From assembly GCA_021234155.1 (NCBI GenBank), contig JAJEKV010000102.1:3387193-3451192 (forward strand): DNA of 64,000 bases, read 5' to 3'. A model generated the notes under the pieces. That model was not told where the DNA came from and ran no database searches. It saw only the letters and a program-made list of their open reading frames with translations. The translations under genes and the position numbers were made by a program. Shown here one piece after another: positions 10,376-23,170 of this stretch (the stretch's first letter is position 1; the number at the start of each line of letters is the position of its first letter). This DNA comes from Isoetes taiwanensis. Its lineage: Eukaryota; Streptophyta; Lycopodiopsida; Isoetales; Isoetaceae.

Positions 10376-11044
10376 GTGAGTAACTCTTTTCGCTTCAGAT
10401 TATGGGTCAGCGGAATATGATGAGAATGTTTAGAACAGAAACACATGCTATTAGTACGTCATGTTATGTTAACCAGTTTTATCTTCTGTTAGTGTAGAAT
10501 TTTCTCATGTCCGCGTCTCTAATGAAATATTCGACAGTTAGATTACCATTTGATACTCTGGTTCCCAGATACGTCTGCTGATGTTTTTCAACTGTCAAGC
10601 ATTCAAAGGCAAATGAGTGTGGCAAGAAAGTGGTAGTTCTAAACTCAAAATTTTAACATGTGATCAGCACATGTTGATATGGCCAGATCACCAGTATTTC
10701 CTTTCGATTGCATCTCCCAACTAGTTTATTCTAGTTTCTCCACTAGAGTACCAATTCTTGCAGCTTTTGTTGAACATTGCTGCGGATTCTTTGTTTTTGT
10801 CAATGGCGGTTCTGAATTTGAAGGAAGCCACTAATCATTGCATCCGTGGAGATTCAAACATCATAAAAACCAGTATGTGGAGATTCAGAGTAGTCAAGCT
10901 GAATATCCCAACTTTTTGGCTTAAAGTATTTTGCTTTCATGCTAACCTCTAATGGAGATTTCCCACAAAATATGAATGTTTTTGTTGCCTGATCAAAAAG
11001 AAAAAAATGACGTAAAAAATGTTATTAGTGGAAATTTCCAAGCC
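10376..11044. other. Intron-like spacer between captured fragments
   Basis: AT-rich sequence without a recognisable domain. It probably includes intron sequence carried along with the flanking exon fragments. Confidence 0.4.
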
Positions 11045-11213
11045 ATTTGCTTTTGGATTATTAGCCTTCAAGGTGAGGAACAGTGCATGATTGCTACATT
11101 TGGACCTGTGCTTATCATTTCTGCTTTGCTGCAGCTGTTGGGAGGCATGTACACTTGGCTCATGCCAAGTGATCTTAGGTTTCCTGGGGCGCGGGCAAAA
11201 GATGCTATTCCGG
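11045..11213 (+). pseudogene. Unnamed membrane-protein exon fragment
   Basis: The frame CMIATFGPVLIISALLQLLGGMYTWLMPSDLRFPGARAKDAIPG ends at a clean donor GTGAGT (11214). It contains one hydrophobic helix followed by a short conserved-looking loop. I cannot assign the family. Like its neighbours, it looks like a lone exon of a host gene. Confidence 0.45.
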
Positions 11214-12589
11214 GTGAGTATGTGTTTCTAAACATGAGGTTTCAGTTTCCATGCACTGTTTTTCTAATAAGTTCGTGCTTAATGTCTTAGCAAGTAGCTA
11301 TTGGTATGCTGGCCTCATGGCTAAGAGCTTGATTGAAGTCCTGTTCAAACGTTCCAGCTGCCATGATTGTGGAAGGACTGGTGAATTGGATTGCATAGTT
11401 TTATTGTGGTTATTTGAAGATGTGTGGCTGTTCTGGACATTCTGGAGAGCCTTTCTTGCTCTAAAGCTGCAACAAACAAATCTTTTATGTTTGAAGACTT
11501 CATTTATGTGAGGACTACTAGTCACCAAAATGCAGGTTAAATTTGAACTGCACACTTCTATTGTTTATTCGTTGTATGCCTTATCGCGTTGTTTGCATGA
11601 TGATGCAGGTTCATAACAGAGGTGCAGTTTATTAGCTCTTGTTCATGGTTTTAAGTTATGTGAACTTTAGAGTGTAATTATTGCACGTTGAGCTTCCTGG
11701 GTATATAGGCGTATGGAGAGTCTATTACAAGCTTGGTCGTGCTAATAATGTGGAGTCTACAGCAAAGCCTCAAGAAAGTTAGAAGAGGAACAATACCATG
11801 CATATTTTATTATCGCTTTAGAAACAAGGACAATGGTAAGCTTCTCTATTCACATGCCTAATTTAAAGTGACCAAATGGCAAATTTGCATTGAAACGGCG
11901 AAGTTCTAGAAATTGGTGAAACATTAGGAGAAGTTCTGAGAATGTTGTTGAATACTATACACGGGGGCCAACAGTTTGTGCGAGAAATCTTTTAGCGGGT
12001 TGCACGCTTTGACAATCTATGTTCATTCCGGTTAGGTATAAGTCTTCTCTTATTTATCCTTTTATTGTACTTTTGCGGATGTCGAATTGCACAAGTGTGC
12101 GCTCGTGGTGTATGATCGCTTTGGAGCCTTGCAAACTCAAGATTTGCGATAGGCTCCTGTGGCCTGAGACAAATTCTGGTGACAAACCGTAAAACATTGT
12201 AGTTCTTTGCTTGATTGCGATCCATACATCACATTACAAATGAAAGATGGGAGTGTTCAGCTAATAACCGGTGGTAAGTTAGTTGGTGGCCACGGTATTT
12301 ATGATCATTTCCTACTTTGGAGATGTCTATATCTGTCTTACTAATTTGATTGCTTATCATGTGTGGCTCGCTCGCTCCACATTCTATGATTGTCTTGCAC
12401 AAAAATGTGACTGCATTGGCTTAGTTGTTTATCATGTGCAAGTCGTATGCATGTTCTTGAATTTGGTTCTTTGCCTATGCTTGCATTGTATAAATTTAAA
12501 TTAGGCTATTAATGCCACCGTAATGCGTCAGATTCTCAAACATATACAATCTCAATATCCTCCCTTTGACTTAATGATGCCTCGATCGA
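11214..12589. other. No recognisable gene
   Basis: Low-complexity AT-rich stretches with short open frames on both strands. No domain, RNA gene or terminal structure was seen. Confidence 0.4.
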
Positions 12590-13080
12590 TTCATCGCATC
12601 TACTCTCTATCATGACGAAGGTCCCAAACCATGGTTGCGGACCACTAGTGGCGATCCATGGCACACACTGGGGGTACCTGACCCATTGGAAAGAGGATTA
12701 ACATTCGGTTTTGAGCAAGGAGACATTTACTGTATTGTCTGCAGGGAAAGTGGCATTCTGGAAATTTATGAGCTCCCAAGTGTATCTTGTGTATATAAGG
12801 TTGAACATTTTGACAGATGGAAAACGTATTTTATCTGACAAAGGAACCAAAGGGAAGATGGCATCCTCAAATTCCATGGAAAAATGGGGTGAAAAATTTA
12901 GCTGGCCTTATCTTTTTGCGATACTAAATGATGGCACTGTAATTGCATATCGGGCCTTTTGTTTTGAACATCCCGAAAGTAGTTCCAGCATGCAAGATGG
13001 TTCTGTTAGCGGGATGGTGATTGACAATGACAACAATTCAACATTAAGAAATCTACATTTTGTCAGGCTGCAGCTTGATC
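12590..13080 (+). pseudogene. CPSF160 (cleavage/polyadenylation factor) fragment, frameshifted
   Basis: The first part reads YHDEGPKPWLRTTSGDPW ... QGDIYCIVCRESGILEIYELPSVSCVYKVEHF. After a frame change near 12805-12815 it continues LSDKG ... FSWPYLFAILNDGTVIAYRAFCFEHPESS ... LRNLHFVRLQLD. These are consecutive blocks of the beta-propeller region of CPSF160, the large subunit of the pre-mRNA 3' processing complex that helps bind the AAUAAA signal. The two blocks are joined without a visible intron, which would fit a processed copy or an intron-poor part of the source gene. Only this internal part is present. Confidence 0.75.
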
Positions 13081-13099
13081 TATTTTGTCAGGCTGTTTT

Positions 13100-14270
13100 A
13101 ATTGTCGTATATTGACTATGTTCTGCCGTAATACATGCAATGTACATTTTGATGCTTTGTCCAAGAACTTAGAAACATTGCATGTACATTTTGATGCTTT
13201 GTCCAAGAACTTAGAAACATCTCTCTGCATAACATATTAAGGAGCATAGAAACATTATATTATATGTTGATCAATCACTGATCGTTCATATTTTGAACTT
13301 TTGCAAATACCGTGACACATCTGGATGAGCACCTAGTTTTGATATTCTTTGTAACACTCGAATAAAATTTGATGAACCTAATAAAGTATTCACACGATGG
13401 ATTTTTTTTTGCAGATGCTGCTTTCGTAGGTAGTTAGCAGTAGATTTGTATGCATATAATATTCCAGTCGTCTATGTATTTAACTTCATTTGTCTATGAA
13501 TTTTATGTATGTATATAATATTCCAGTCGTCTATGTATTTAACTTCATTTGTCTATGAATCTCAATTTTATGCATTTTCTTAGACGTAAATGCAAGGTAA
13601 CAACAATTCTATCTTTAGAGCCAATGGTGTGCTGCCATGTGGCAACAGTTCTTTTAAAGAATATGAAACACAGTTTTGTCTTCTGCGACAACTTTTTTTA
13701 CCACAAAGTTCTTCCATTTTACCTACGATTCTGCCTATTCTACCCACGATTCTTCTTTGTTTTACCCACCATTCTCGCTTTGATTTCACCCGACAGAATC
13801 GTTTTTACCTTGCATTCACGTTGCAAGAATCACCGTTGCCTCAAATTCGGGGTGGAAGTAGTGCACGCCTTCCATAGTCGAGTTTTATCTTTGTTTTAGT
13901 TGTCGTATGTTGTTGACTATGTTATATGCAACATATATGTATATGCAACGTATATTTTGATGCTTTGTCCAAGAACTTAGAAACATCTCTTTATAAGGAG
14001 CATAGAAACATTATATTATATGTTAATCAATCACAGATCATTAGACATATTTTTTACTTTTTGCAAACATAGCGACACATCTGAATGAACAGCTAGTTTT
14101 GATATTCTTTGTAAAGCTGAATAAAATTTGGTGGACCCAATGGAGTATTCACGTGATGGAGGTAGTTAGCAGTAGATTTGTATGTATCTAATATTGCGCG
14201 ATGCCTATGTATTTAACTTCATTTTGTCTATGAATCTCAGTTTTATGTATTTTCTTAGACAAAAGATCTT
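13100..14270. repeat. Nested tandem duplications (~480-bp block plus internal repeats)
   Basis: A block at about 13100-13585 is repeated at about 13895-14270 with moderate divergence; the shared phrase is TTTGATGCTTTGTCCAAGAA. Inside the first copy, a ~45-bp unit is doubled at about 13133-13218, and a ~59-bp unit (ATATAATATTCCAGTCGTC...) is doubled at about 13447-13560. The spacer at 13590-13890 contains a degenerate run of TTTTACCCACGATTCT-like units. Confidence 0.8.
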
Positions 14271-15960
14271 TAATTTCAGTCAGTTACATGGAAAGGAGAA
14301 GATTCAATGCAGAGGCTTCCATAACTGGTTGGCAATCATAGGTTATTAGAAGAGATCTGACAAATGAAAAATAGGTTTGTAACACAATATCCACAGCAGG
14401 GCGCTCTTGATTACATTTAGCATGGGATAATATTGATGTTATATAAGCAATCAAAAATTTCAATTGATCAATTATGGTGCACCGATTGCAGCTCAAATAA
14501 CTTCTATAACATGAAATGCACCCAAACATCTTTACTTGGTGACCTGACAATGGGCATTATACTAGGGGGCAGGAGGACGTTGAGCTCTAAGTAGATACCA
14601 TACTATGCTAAGGACATGCCTCCTCGTTAGACTTATGAGAGAAACAAACCGAGTTAATCTTTCTATGTGTCAATGTCTTAAAATAGCAATTCCGATTCAA
14701 ACACTCTATTGTCTACAACTACAACTTAAGCCACTTCACTCTCCGGCCATGGAGGGCAACCCTCCGTGCGCAGCACCTTGTTTTTTTTTTTTTTTTGAAC
14801 ATTTCGTATAGGAATGGCATCCTTTTAAACTGTGTTGTTTTGGTTGGTTATTCTTTTATGTGCAAAGGGGATTTAATTTTGTCACCTATCTTATCTTGAT
14901 TTTGCTAGATCATTTGGCTTGGCATAGAGTCCATCATCTACATTGGTCAAATATGATGGAAATGGCTTCATTATTAACTTCTCCATCATTTCAATGGTCA
15001 CGTGACATTTTAAATTTAGGCATTTGAATGCATCCTAGCATGTAGCACAACAAAGTTCGTCGCTTAGGTGGAATAATATCTTGTATAATTGGTTATTGTG
15101 TGCTGTTTTTACCACTGCAGATTCATACATGCATTATTTTTTGGACCCATGATGTTTTTTAGACGTATGATTATGTTTTAAGGTCACATATATTGTTGGA
15201 ATATATGTAGCTTGCAGTTGGATTGGAAATTATTTGGGATTTTAGGGGTGCTTTTATTCTCGACGTATGGGGTGTCTTGACATGGTTTTCAATTAGTAAT
15301 TTGAAGTGTATTCTATACAATGTCTTTTCGCAAGTGTAAATTGTTGTTAACATGTAGAGTGCATTTTGGTCATGGTATTGATCTTTGGATAATTGCTTTC
15401 ATTGTGATTTAAGTCGCTCTTGACGAGTACCACATGATTTGACATTTTACTTTTGGCCTTGTCAGGTTCATGTAACTTTGGCTTGTTTGTGACAGTTGTG
15501 CTTAAAGCATTGGTGCACTTGCTTCATTAACCATATGCCATTGTGTTTTCATTTTTTACCTCTTTTACTTTAATATTGCAAACCATATGTACCACATTAT
15601 CTTTCCTAACAGTATGTCACTTTGCATTACGTCACAATACTCATTGTGTTTTAATTTGCTATTTTTCCTCACTTTATTATCCCACTAACCCTCATTGCAT
15701 TTCACCCCGATCTTGGCCCACTTGACCTCATATTTCCGATGACCATGACTTAAATTTGTGTGCATCACAACTTGTTTCTAGTTATACATATGTCGACTTC
15801 ATTTTGCTCGTTCGAGGGCGTCGTTCTAGACTTCCACATCATGCCAACCCCCCTCCCTCCCCCCGTTTCTCCCTCTCTGAAAGCATCTAAAATTGATACA
15901 ATGTGTGACTTATTAGAAGTAGTAGATTTAATTTTCTTTTTGAAAACATTTCAGCATGAG
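14271..15960. other. AT-rich region without a recognised gene
   Basis: A small hairpin (GGAGGG-CAA-CCCTCC near 14750-14765) followed by a 16-17 base T run at about 14781-14797 may mark an old retroposon junction on the minus strand. The rest shows only short frames. Confidence 0.4.
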
Positions 15961-17185
15961 TAAAAGGGATTGGTGGATATCAAGGGCTTCACGCTGTTAC
16001 ATTCGGAATGGAACATTAATTGTTGGAGACTTTGTGGTTTTGCAGGAATTGCATGTTATGTGAGAGATGAATGTGTACATTTGGTCCACGTTCTTAAAGA
16101 TAAAGCAACCAAACCATATATTTGGGTTGAAATCGCAGGCAAGCAAGGTAATATATTTGTTGTGGGATGTTATTTTCCGCCAAGGGAATCTCCAGTATAT
16201 GATTCAGGTAATTTGGATCGTGATGATCCTTTCTTTTATATAGAACAGGATGTGCTTACCTTAATATAAAACTGAGATGTTCTTTTACTTGGAGATTTTA
16301 ATGGGCGTATTGTGAAAAAATAAGCAGTCGTTGTTAGCCCAAATGGCAATTCTATTTGGATGGAACAACTTGATGATAACGAATTGAGAAGTTGTGGTTG
16401 GAATAGGATATCTGATGATAAAGCACGTTGGTCTAATCCTCAAAGGCGACATGTTCTGAATATGTGCAATAATTTAGATTTGCTTATTTTTAATGGGGCA
16501 TCTAAATACCCTGGTTCAGGAAAATGGACATGTAAAAATGCTAGAGTGGTAGACCTTATCATTGTCAAGGCAGATTTTGGGTAGCAGATGGTCAAATTAG
16601 ATATTGGAGAGTTACGCACGGAATCAGATCATGTATCGATAATGATTGAGTTTTATATAATGGAGAGACGTAAAAACATTCCAACTCCTGTCCCAGGTAA
16701 AAAGCTTTATATGCATAAGGCAAAGGCTGATATGTACAAGGCACTTTGTGAAGAACAAGCTTTGACAATTGTACGGAAAAAGAGTTAAGTGATGTGTTAT
16801 CTGATATGGTGATTAATGCAGCTGAAAAATATTTTGTATCGCAGAGAAGATTAAAAGTTTGCCATGTAATGCTTGGTTCGACGCAGAATGCAAACAGAAA
16901 AGGCATAAATTTAAGATATCTATTGGACAAGCTAAGCAGGAAGCAAAAAGGGAGTATCTTAGAATGATAAAAATCAAGAAGAAAGCATATTTATATAAAA
17001 AGCATCAAGATATGATTACGAAGTTGTTTTCTGATCCTAAAAAGTTTTGGAACAGACTAAAATTTAAACATCAAAATCAAAATGTGAAACTGGATGTTGA
17101 TGCTCTTATGCAATATCTACATAAGTTATATCATATCCTTGAGGCAGATAATGGTGGATCTAATATGCTGATGACCTAAGCATGA
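15961..17185 (+). mobile_element. LINE fragment: APE-type endonuclease and following linker
   Basis: Consecutive frames separated by stops encode the apurinic-like endonuclease of a non-LTR retrotransposon: GIACYVRDE, VVGCYFPP, VLLLGDFNGR (catalytic GDFN block near 16280-16310), VVDLIIVK and ESDHVSI (catalytic SDH block near 16620-16640). The post-endonuclease linker follows (NAWFDAECKQKRHKFK...AYLYKKHQDMITKLFSDPKKFW), a region typical just upstream of the reverse transcriptase. The element breaks off at about 17180, where a CATC-rich LTR-like block begins, and no RT remains. Several stops show it is dead. It belongs to a different LINE family from the one at 52-58 kb. Confidence 0.85.
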
Positions 17186-18540
17186 TACAATGCATCTTTG
17201 CACATCATGAAGTGGAGACTTGAAGACCAAGGTGAGGACATTCATGAAAGATCACACAAGCATGCTAAGGAAGGTTATTCAAGTAAGACAACTTTGAAGA
17301 TTTGAAGACCCCTTGAAGAGGGTATGTGATGTTTACATTTGAGTTCTTGGCATAACTATGACCCATGATCTCCATCTCAAGCCTTCCATATCCTTTGCCA
17401 TGAAAACATGCCCATGTAACCCCAAGTTTCTTGCCTAGCTTACACTTCCTAAGGCAAATTGGCCTAGAAGATTTTTTCTAGTCAAAACTTCTATTTCATG
17501 TGTCATTCACATTACACACACTCACCATGCCATCACCATCTTGTAAAAAGCAAAATTTCCACATGATTTGGCCATACCCATGGTCTAGGGTCGAACTCTC
17601 TCTCTAGAAGTCAAATGGTGAGAGAAAGTGCCAAATTCCTAAAGGAGGCAACAAAAGTCAAAGATTTGCCTAAAGAATGCAATTAACATGCATTGAATTG
17701 ACCCATGCATCACTTAAAAATGGCCAAGTCATCATACACATCATCTTCATTGCCTTGTCACATCACACACGTGTCATCCCCATTGAAAATTCCATTCTTT
17801 TCAAAGATTCTTCAAAATGAATTGTTTAAGATCATAAGGGTGACATGTCATCTTGCCACATCATCACTGACACTTCCACATCATCATCCACATGTCACAC
17901 TCATCATCTCCACCTCATCACATGTTTTGACTAGGAAAAATATTCCTTGCCAAGTTGTCAAACACCTCATCACCCTTTTTGCCACCTCATCTTCATCTTG
18001 CCAGCTCATCTTGCCTACTTGCCACCTCACTATTTCCATGCCCTCTCTAAGCCAAAAAATGAGAAATCCAATTTTGCAAAAAAGATTCCATCATCATGGA
18101 GAGCATCAAAAAAGATTCTTTTTGCAAAAATATTTTTCAAAAATATATTCATTTAGGCCTTCATATTTGATTTCTTGGGAAATGTGCCAGGCTATATTTT
18201 GCAAAAAAAAAAAATCCTATCAACCCCCTTCCAAGCCTAGATTTCCCGTCCAATCAACCCCCTCCCCCCACATGGTATACCCAGGCGTGTGGGGCGGTGG
18301 AGGTACCGAGACCCACGTGGATATAACATGTTAAATATTAATAATATTGGATTTATTATTCCCTATATACCTTGGCCTTCCCTTTTGAACTTTGCCTATG
18401 GGATATCTCGATCATTTTTGCCAAGAACCCTCATCTGCATAAATGCCAAGATCTGGCAAATTTACCCGAGTCAACCACCCAATCATGACCCTAAGACATC
18501 GGATCGGCCGGTATTACACCAAGAATTCATCAAATAAACT
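17186..18540. mobile_element. Putative solo LTR-like block with CATC-rich composition
   Basis: The block interrupts the LINE. It contains many CATCATC / CACATC / GCCACCTCATC phrases (17700-18030), near-repeated CTTGCCA phrases, and a TATA-like CCTATATACC near 18361-18372, features often seen in plant LTRs. I could not fix TG...CA ends, a target duplication or a primer binding site, so the assignment is tentative. Confidence 0.35.
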
Positions 18541-19109
18541 AAAAAACAAAAATCTAGCCTGGATTTGCCAAGAACAGAACTGAACATGGGATTCGAAAAG
18601 GGGGAAAATGGCTCAGAGTTTTTTCGAGGGCTTTGAGGCGAAGAACGAATCGAAGACTTTGAAGAAAGACCCATTCCGAGATCTTGAGCTTGAATTTGCC
18701 TTCCACATATCAGATTATGCATGAATTACTGACAATTTCTGTGAATGACCTGACTGTGTACCTTGTTTGATCATGTGCCCAAGACATCCAGCTTGGGATT
18801 ATCATTACTTGCTGTGTGATTCTTTGGTGAATGAAAATCCGATCCTTGTTGAAACATTTGTGAATGATCTCTGTTGACTTTGTGTTTGGCATCATGAAGA
18901 CATAACAGTTGATCCTTGCATTCAAGCACGAGAAAAATAGCAAAAAGTTGTAGCATGTAAACATCTATAGCATAGGTTAATGATGATCAAAGTGCCTGCA
19001 TAATTTTCTGATAAAAATTTGCACTTGCATAACCAGATCAATGATCTACTCATACTAGTCCATACTTGCATTTTCCTTGAGTCATACTAGTCCATCAATA
19101 TTTATTCAA
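18541..19109. other. Spacer, no gene recognised
   Basis: Contains phrases such as TTGCCAAGAACAGAA that resemble part of the foldback at 7100-7208. No coding sequence was identified. Confidence 0.4.
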
Positions 19110-21418
19110 AAGGCCCCTCGAGGGGACTCAAGCATCGAGGGGCTCAAGAGTGCCTACATCCCTGTTTGGCTGCCTGAATTCCCGCATCCTTCCCCGGACC
19201 AGCCCCGCTGCCCCTCCATGTCTGTGGCAGTCCCTGACTTTGGCCAGCTCATGCCTTGGTCTCTTCTTTGTCTTTGGGTCAAGTCCCGGGTCAGCGTCTG
19301 CATTTGCGCCCCTTCAACTTCCGGCCTTTATGCGCCTTGGGATGGCCACCAGCCTGCATCAAAATCTCAATCAAAAGATGACCACCCTGGGCGTCGAGTG
19401 GTTAAAAATTATTCCATGACGACTTGGGATTTTTCCAATGGTCACTTAAGCAACCGGGAACATCATCCGGGTCCAAGATTGCTGTGAATGCAACATTTGG
19501 GAAGTGAGATGTTCTCCCGGACTCCTCCGGCGAGGCCTAATGCGCACTACCACATTGCGGCACGGGAAAAATCATGAAGGCCTCGCACCGCATTGGTTGA
19601 GGTGGGTGAGGCATAGAGTGGCCGGCCTGGGTGGTGGCGTTCCCCTTTTGATCCAAGTGAATGCTAACAATTTTCAAAACTTTTGAGGAATGTTGCGGTG
19701 GAATGACGACACAAGAGGTTGGTGGGTTTTCCTAGCGGGGTTGGTGTGTTGATGAGGCCGTGGTTTCTATTCTATGAGTCTAGGCTAACTCATCGGATCT
19801 TAGCAAGAAATTCTTGTCATGTTTTGCCATCTCCCGCGTTTGATTTTGCGACAAACCTTGCTCATGGTGAGAGTGTGCTCGGCACGGGAGGCCCTTATCT
19901 TGTTAAGCAACAAATTAACCCTCCTCACAGCTCCCGATCTTGTGCTAAATCCTTACTCGAAGAGCACTTAGATTACCTGGCTGCTTCCAAAGCAAGACGG
20001 ATTCCTTAATCTCCACCCGGTGGCGGCCTCGCCAACCTCGGCGGATATGATGCTTTTTATCTTCTGATGGCCTTAGCCTCCTCAACCTCGGCACGGATCA
20101 TGGGCAGGGGATTCAGTGTCTCTGCTCTACCGGTTCTGTCCTGCGTCCGGCTTCCATAAGAAGCCAACCGCGGTGTCTACCGCGCCCCCTCATATCGCAA
20201 GCTCCTGGCGGTAAAATGTCCCGATGCACATCAAATTGTAGCAAGTGGATGCTATCATGAAAAAATGTCGTCTGCTGATCCTCAATTACGTGATTACTCA
20301 CTCATTTTTCTGGCACCAATTGCACTGCGCAAAATCCGAGAAAGATGTTATGTTCTCCCACCTCTGTTTGTGCATTTGAGGCACGCAGAAGCGTGCCTTT
20401 GATGGCCTCAACCTTATTTTCTGGATCGCGGCTCCAAGGTTCGGTTGGCCCGGATTGCATGTGTGGCCCGCTGTCGGGTCGGCCGGGCCTTGGCTCGGGC
20501 CTCCCTCTTCATGGAAGACGTCTCTCCCTCTGCATAGGTCTCTTCCCTTGGTGGCCCCGCTTCATGGTCTTCCCGGAGGGGCTCCGCTTGCATGGGGTGA
20601 ACCGGTGGTTGGTGTGTTTGGGCCTTCCTGGGATGGGTTGGTGTGGTTTGAGGTAGCTCACCAACCAAGTGTGGGTCCCACATCGGGCTGTGTCTGTGGG
20701 CCATGACTTGGGGTATGACTTGGGCCACGGCAGTCAAACAGGGTTTTAGGTAGGCTATGGCGGGGGCTTATCAGTCTAGCGAGGGCTAAGCAGGCTGTGT
20801 GGCAGGGCTGTGGCTAGGCAAGGCCAAGAGGCGCTTGGTTGGGCTATGGCAATGTCGGTAGATGTTGGAGCCTAGCTCAACATTAATTTGTATGCTCTTG
20901 CCCAAATTAGGGTTGGGAGCAAAGGGGCTGAAAGGGGCAAAAAAAAAAATAGAAAGTGGCTAATAGACTCTGGATATCTGGTGTGTACCGGCTGCCACAA
21001 ACACCCTAGCACACAGACCGGAAAAGTGCAGATTTGAGCACTGAAACAAAGATAAGCATGCAGGTATCATACACCGTTGGAAAGCTCTCTGAACCAGCTT
21101 TCCAACAAGCCCAAATAAAACATGAAAATCTGACACCGGATGTGAGAGATACAGTCCGTCGAAGTGTCTACCGGTTGCCACAGAAACCCTAGGACACAGC
21201 CCGGAAAGGAAAGATGATCTTAAAATCATGCCAGAAATAATAAGCATAAATTTTGAAATTTTGGTGCATATAATACATTTTGAGTTTAAAATCACTGCTG
21301 GACACAAATTCTTAACGGACAACTGTTTGTGATACTTGGTAGATAAAAGTATACCATTAGATCAGTAAAACTTTTAAATAACAACAATAAATAACTTTTA
21401 ATTTACATCGTAGCAAAG
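19110..21418 (-). mobile_element. 5' portion of a (TTCTA)-family LINE (5' UTR and ORF1 region)
   Basis: Closely parallels 55.79-57.98 kb. Shared landmarks include CCCCTCGAGGGGACTC, the GC-rich segment with CGGGCCTTGGCTCGGGCC, and the closing stretch ending CATCGTAGCAAAGC. In the other copy this stretch is the 5' half of a minus-strand LINE. Here the ORF2 half and the 3' end are absent, and the copy stops sharply at about 19110. Frames are broken on the minus strand, with basic Pro/Arg-rich peptides such as those at 20414-20737. Confidence 0.72.
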
Positions 21419-21673
21419 CTCAATGAATATAGCACCAAAATCATAGGAAAACCATGGCAAAAAGTGTATAAAATTACAAAAAAGAAAAAACCCTGTTATT
21501 ATGCTAGATATTGAAATCAATTGAATGGTTGTTTTCGGTTTTTCACCAAAATACGATTGACTTTGTAGATGGCATTATATATGACCTTACAAGTGACATA
21601 AATGATGATGTCCGTTGATAATAGATCCAACAATATGACACAATACGTGATATTATTGTTGAACTAATTGCTA
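21419..21673. other. AT-rich spacer with TGACATTATA-like phrases
   Basis: No gene. 21540-21665 carries irregular repeats of GGCATTATATATGAC-type words similar to the minisatellite-like tract at 35.76-36.12 kb. Confidence 0.4.
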
Positions 21674-21701
21674 CTAGTTACTGTGCCCGGCGTTGCCGGG
21701 C
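21674..21701 (-). mobile_element. Helitron-like 3' terminus
   Basis: On the minus strand a stable hairpin, GCCCGGC-AAC-GCCGGGC (21685-21701), is followed seven bases later by CTAG at 21674-21677 and then T. This is the classic plant Helitron 3' end (GC-rich hairpin, short spacer, CTRR, T). The 5' TC end would lie at a higher coordinate and was not located. A sister terminus is at 51073-51100. Confidence 0.6.
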
Positions 21702-23170
21702 CTAGTAATAGTTTGAAAGGTCATTTCTTAGTGCTAAGTGGAAATTTGGAGCATGAAAATTTGTAATTGGAGATTGTAGTAGTGTCAATGAAGCACAAAG
21801 TTTGTGTTCTAGATGCAACAGTTTGGATAAAATGCATCAGGTCATAATTAGACTGTGCTTCATAGTGTTTAAGGTTTGTTGGTGTAAGATATAACTATGA
21901 ATGTGCTGATAGATAGGATCAAAGCAGACGAATGAGCAAAATACCCATATAGGTAGTCTCTTCCAATGTACATGTATACAATATATTCCATGCATTAATC
22001 CACCATATGGTGCACAATTGTCCTCTTTGAAGCAATTCAGGAAAAATGCGAATCAAATATTTTAGATCTATGTAGTCTACAATATCGATCTTTCGTAAAT
22101 TTGCAAGGATACGCGACATTCTTATTTCTTTATTTTGGTCGCATCTACCATAGGTTCATAAATAGAGAACTTTAACACTATAGAACCAAGATTGGTGTAT
22201 CTATGAAATACATATACATAGATAATTTGTTTTGATATATCCCATCCAGCATTCCATCCGCTTATGCCTGTTAGGTGCCCAATTGTAAGAAATAAGTTAT
22301 TTAGTTTCCTAAGGCATGTGCAATTTTATGCAACCTAGCTCACAAAAAGATGGTTACATAACCATAGATTTAGCCATGTGTATTGTAAGTAAGAGATGTT
22401 AATGTAATTGCAAAAGTCGAGCATGTGTATAACAATGGGATATTAGGTATTGTTGTGGAGAATTGCTCAATATCTTATAGGGTGGAGTGGTCATGTGACG
22501 TATGGGGTTATTTTTGATACAAATGTTTATGTTTGGATGTTGGAAATGGATGAGTGTAGTTATATAGGATAATAACTTTTGCTTTGAAGTGTCCTACAAT
22601 AAGGCCATGCATTGTGAAGTCTTATGTAGTTGAATGAGTTGAGGAGTATTAAGGCTATGTGATGTAAAGTCTTATAGAGTTGATGCAATAGGCTGAAATA
22701 TATATTTGCCTAAAGAAGAGATGTTATTCTTCCATTCATTCTTGCACTCCGTGATTTGCATTTTGCTACCTTGAGTTGTTTCAGCATGATTGGCAAACAT
22801 CAGTTTCTCATGCACATTCAGGTTAAAGCTCTTAAGAAAAAAATACGGGCTTGAAGCTTTTGATTCCTTCTTTAAAATATAGGTTAACTTCAAAACAACC
22901 CGACTCTGTAATATATATTTTGATACAACCTTGAGTCTGGTAGATCTATCCTCCAGCCCAGTTTATACTGACTGTAGTAGATGCCTAGTTGCTATGGAAC
23001 TGCCATATCTACTTGTTGGGGATCATTGGCATAGTGGCTTTGTGTAGCCTTGTCTTTTCCTCAATGGTTTTACTTAATTTGTTTTACTTTATGGTTTTAC
23101 TTAATTTGTTTTACTTTATGAAATGATAGGAAAATGGGATTTTATCAATTTGTTTTACTTTATGCAATGA
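21702..23170. other. AT-rich, probably non-autonomous Helitron body; short tandem repeats
   Basis: No gene. Two imperfect ~55-bp units occur at about 22590-22685 (AAGGCCATGCATTGTGAAGTC...). At 23065-23170 a ~26-bp TTTTACTTAATTTGTTTTACTTTATG unit is repeated two to three times. Confidence 0.4.

Noticed and set aside
10080-14300. A continuous multi-exon host gene
   Set aside because: The successive exons belong to unrelated proteins (MATE, DUF2499, CPSF160), so they cannot form one ordinary gene.
17705-18334. A 209-residue Ser/His/Thr-rich protein
   Set aside because: The composition simply reflects CATCATC/CACATC-rich DNA. No domain and no codon-like constraint was seen.
20345-20737. Overlapping Gly/Pro/Arg-rich frames on both strands as genes
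   Set aside because: They lie in the GC-rich 5' region of a LINE duplicated at 56-57 kb. The frames differ between the copies and none is preserved.
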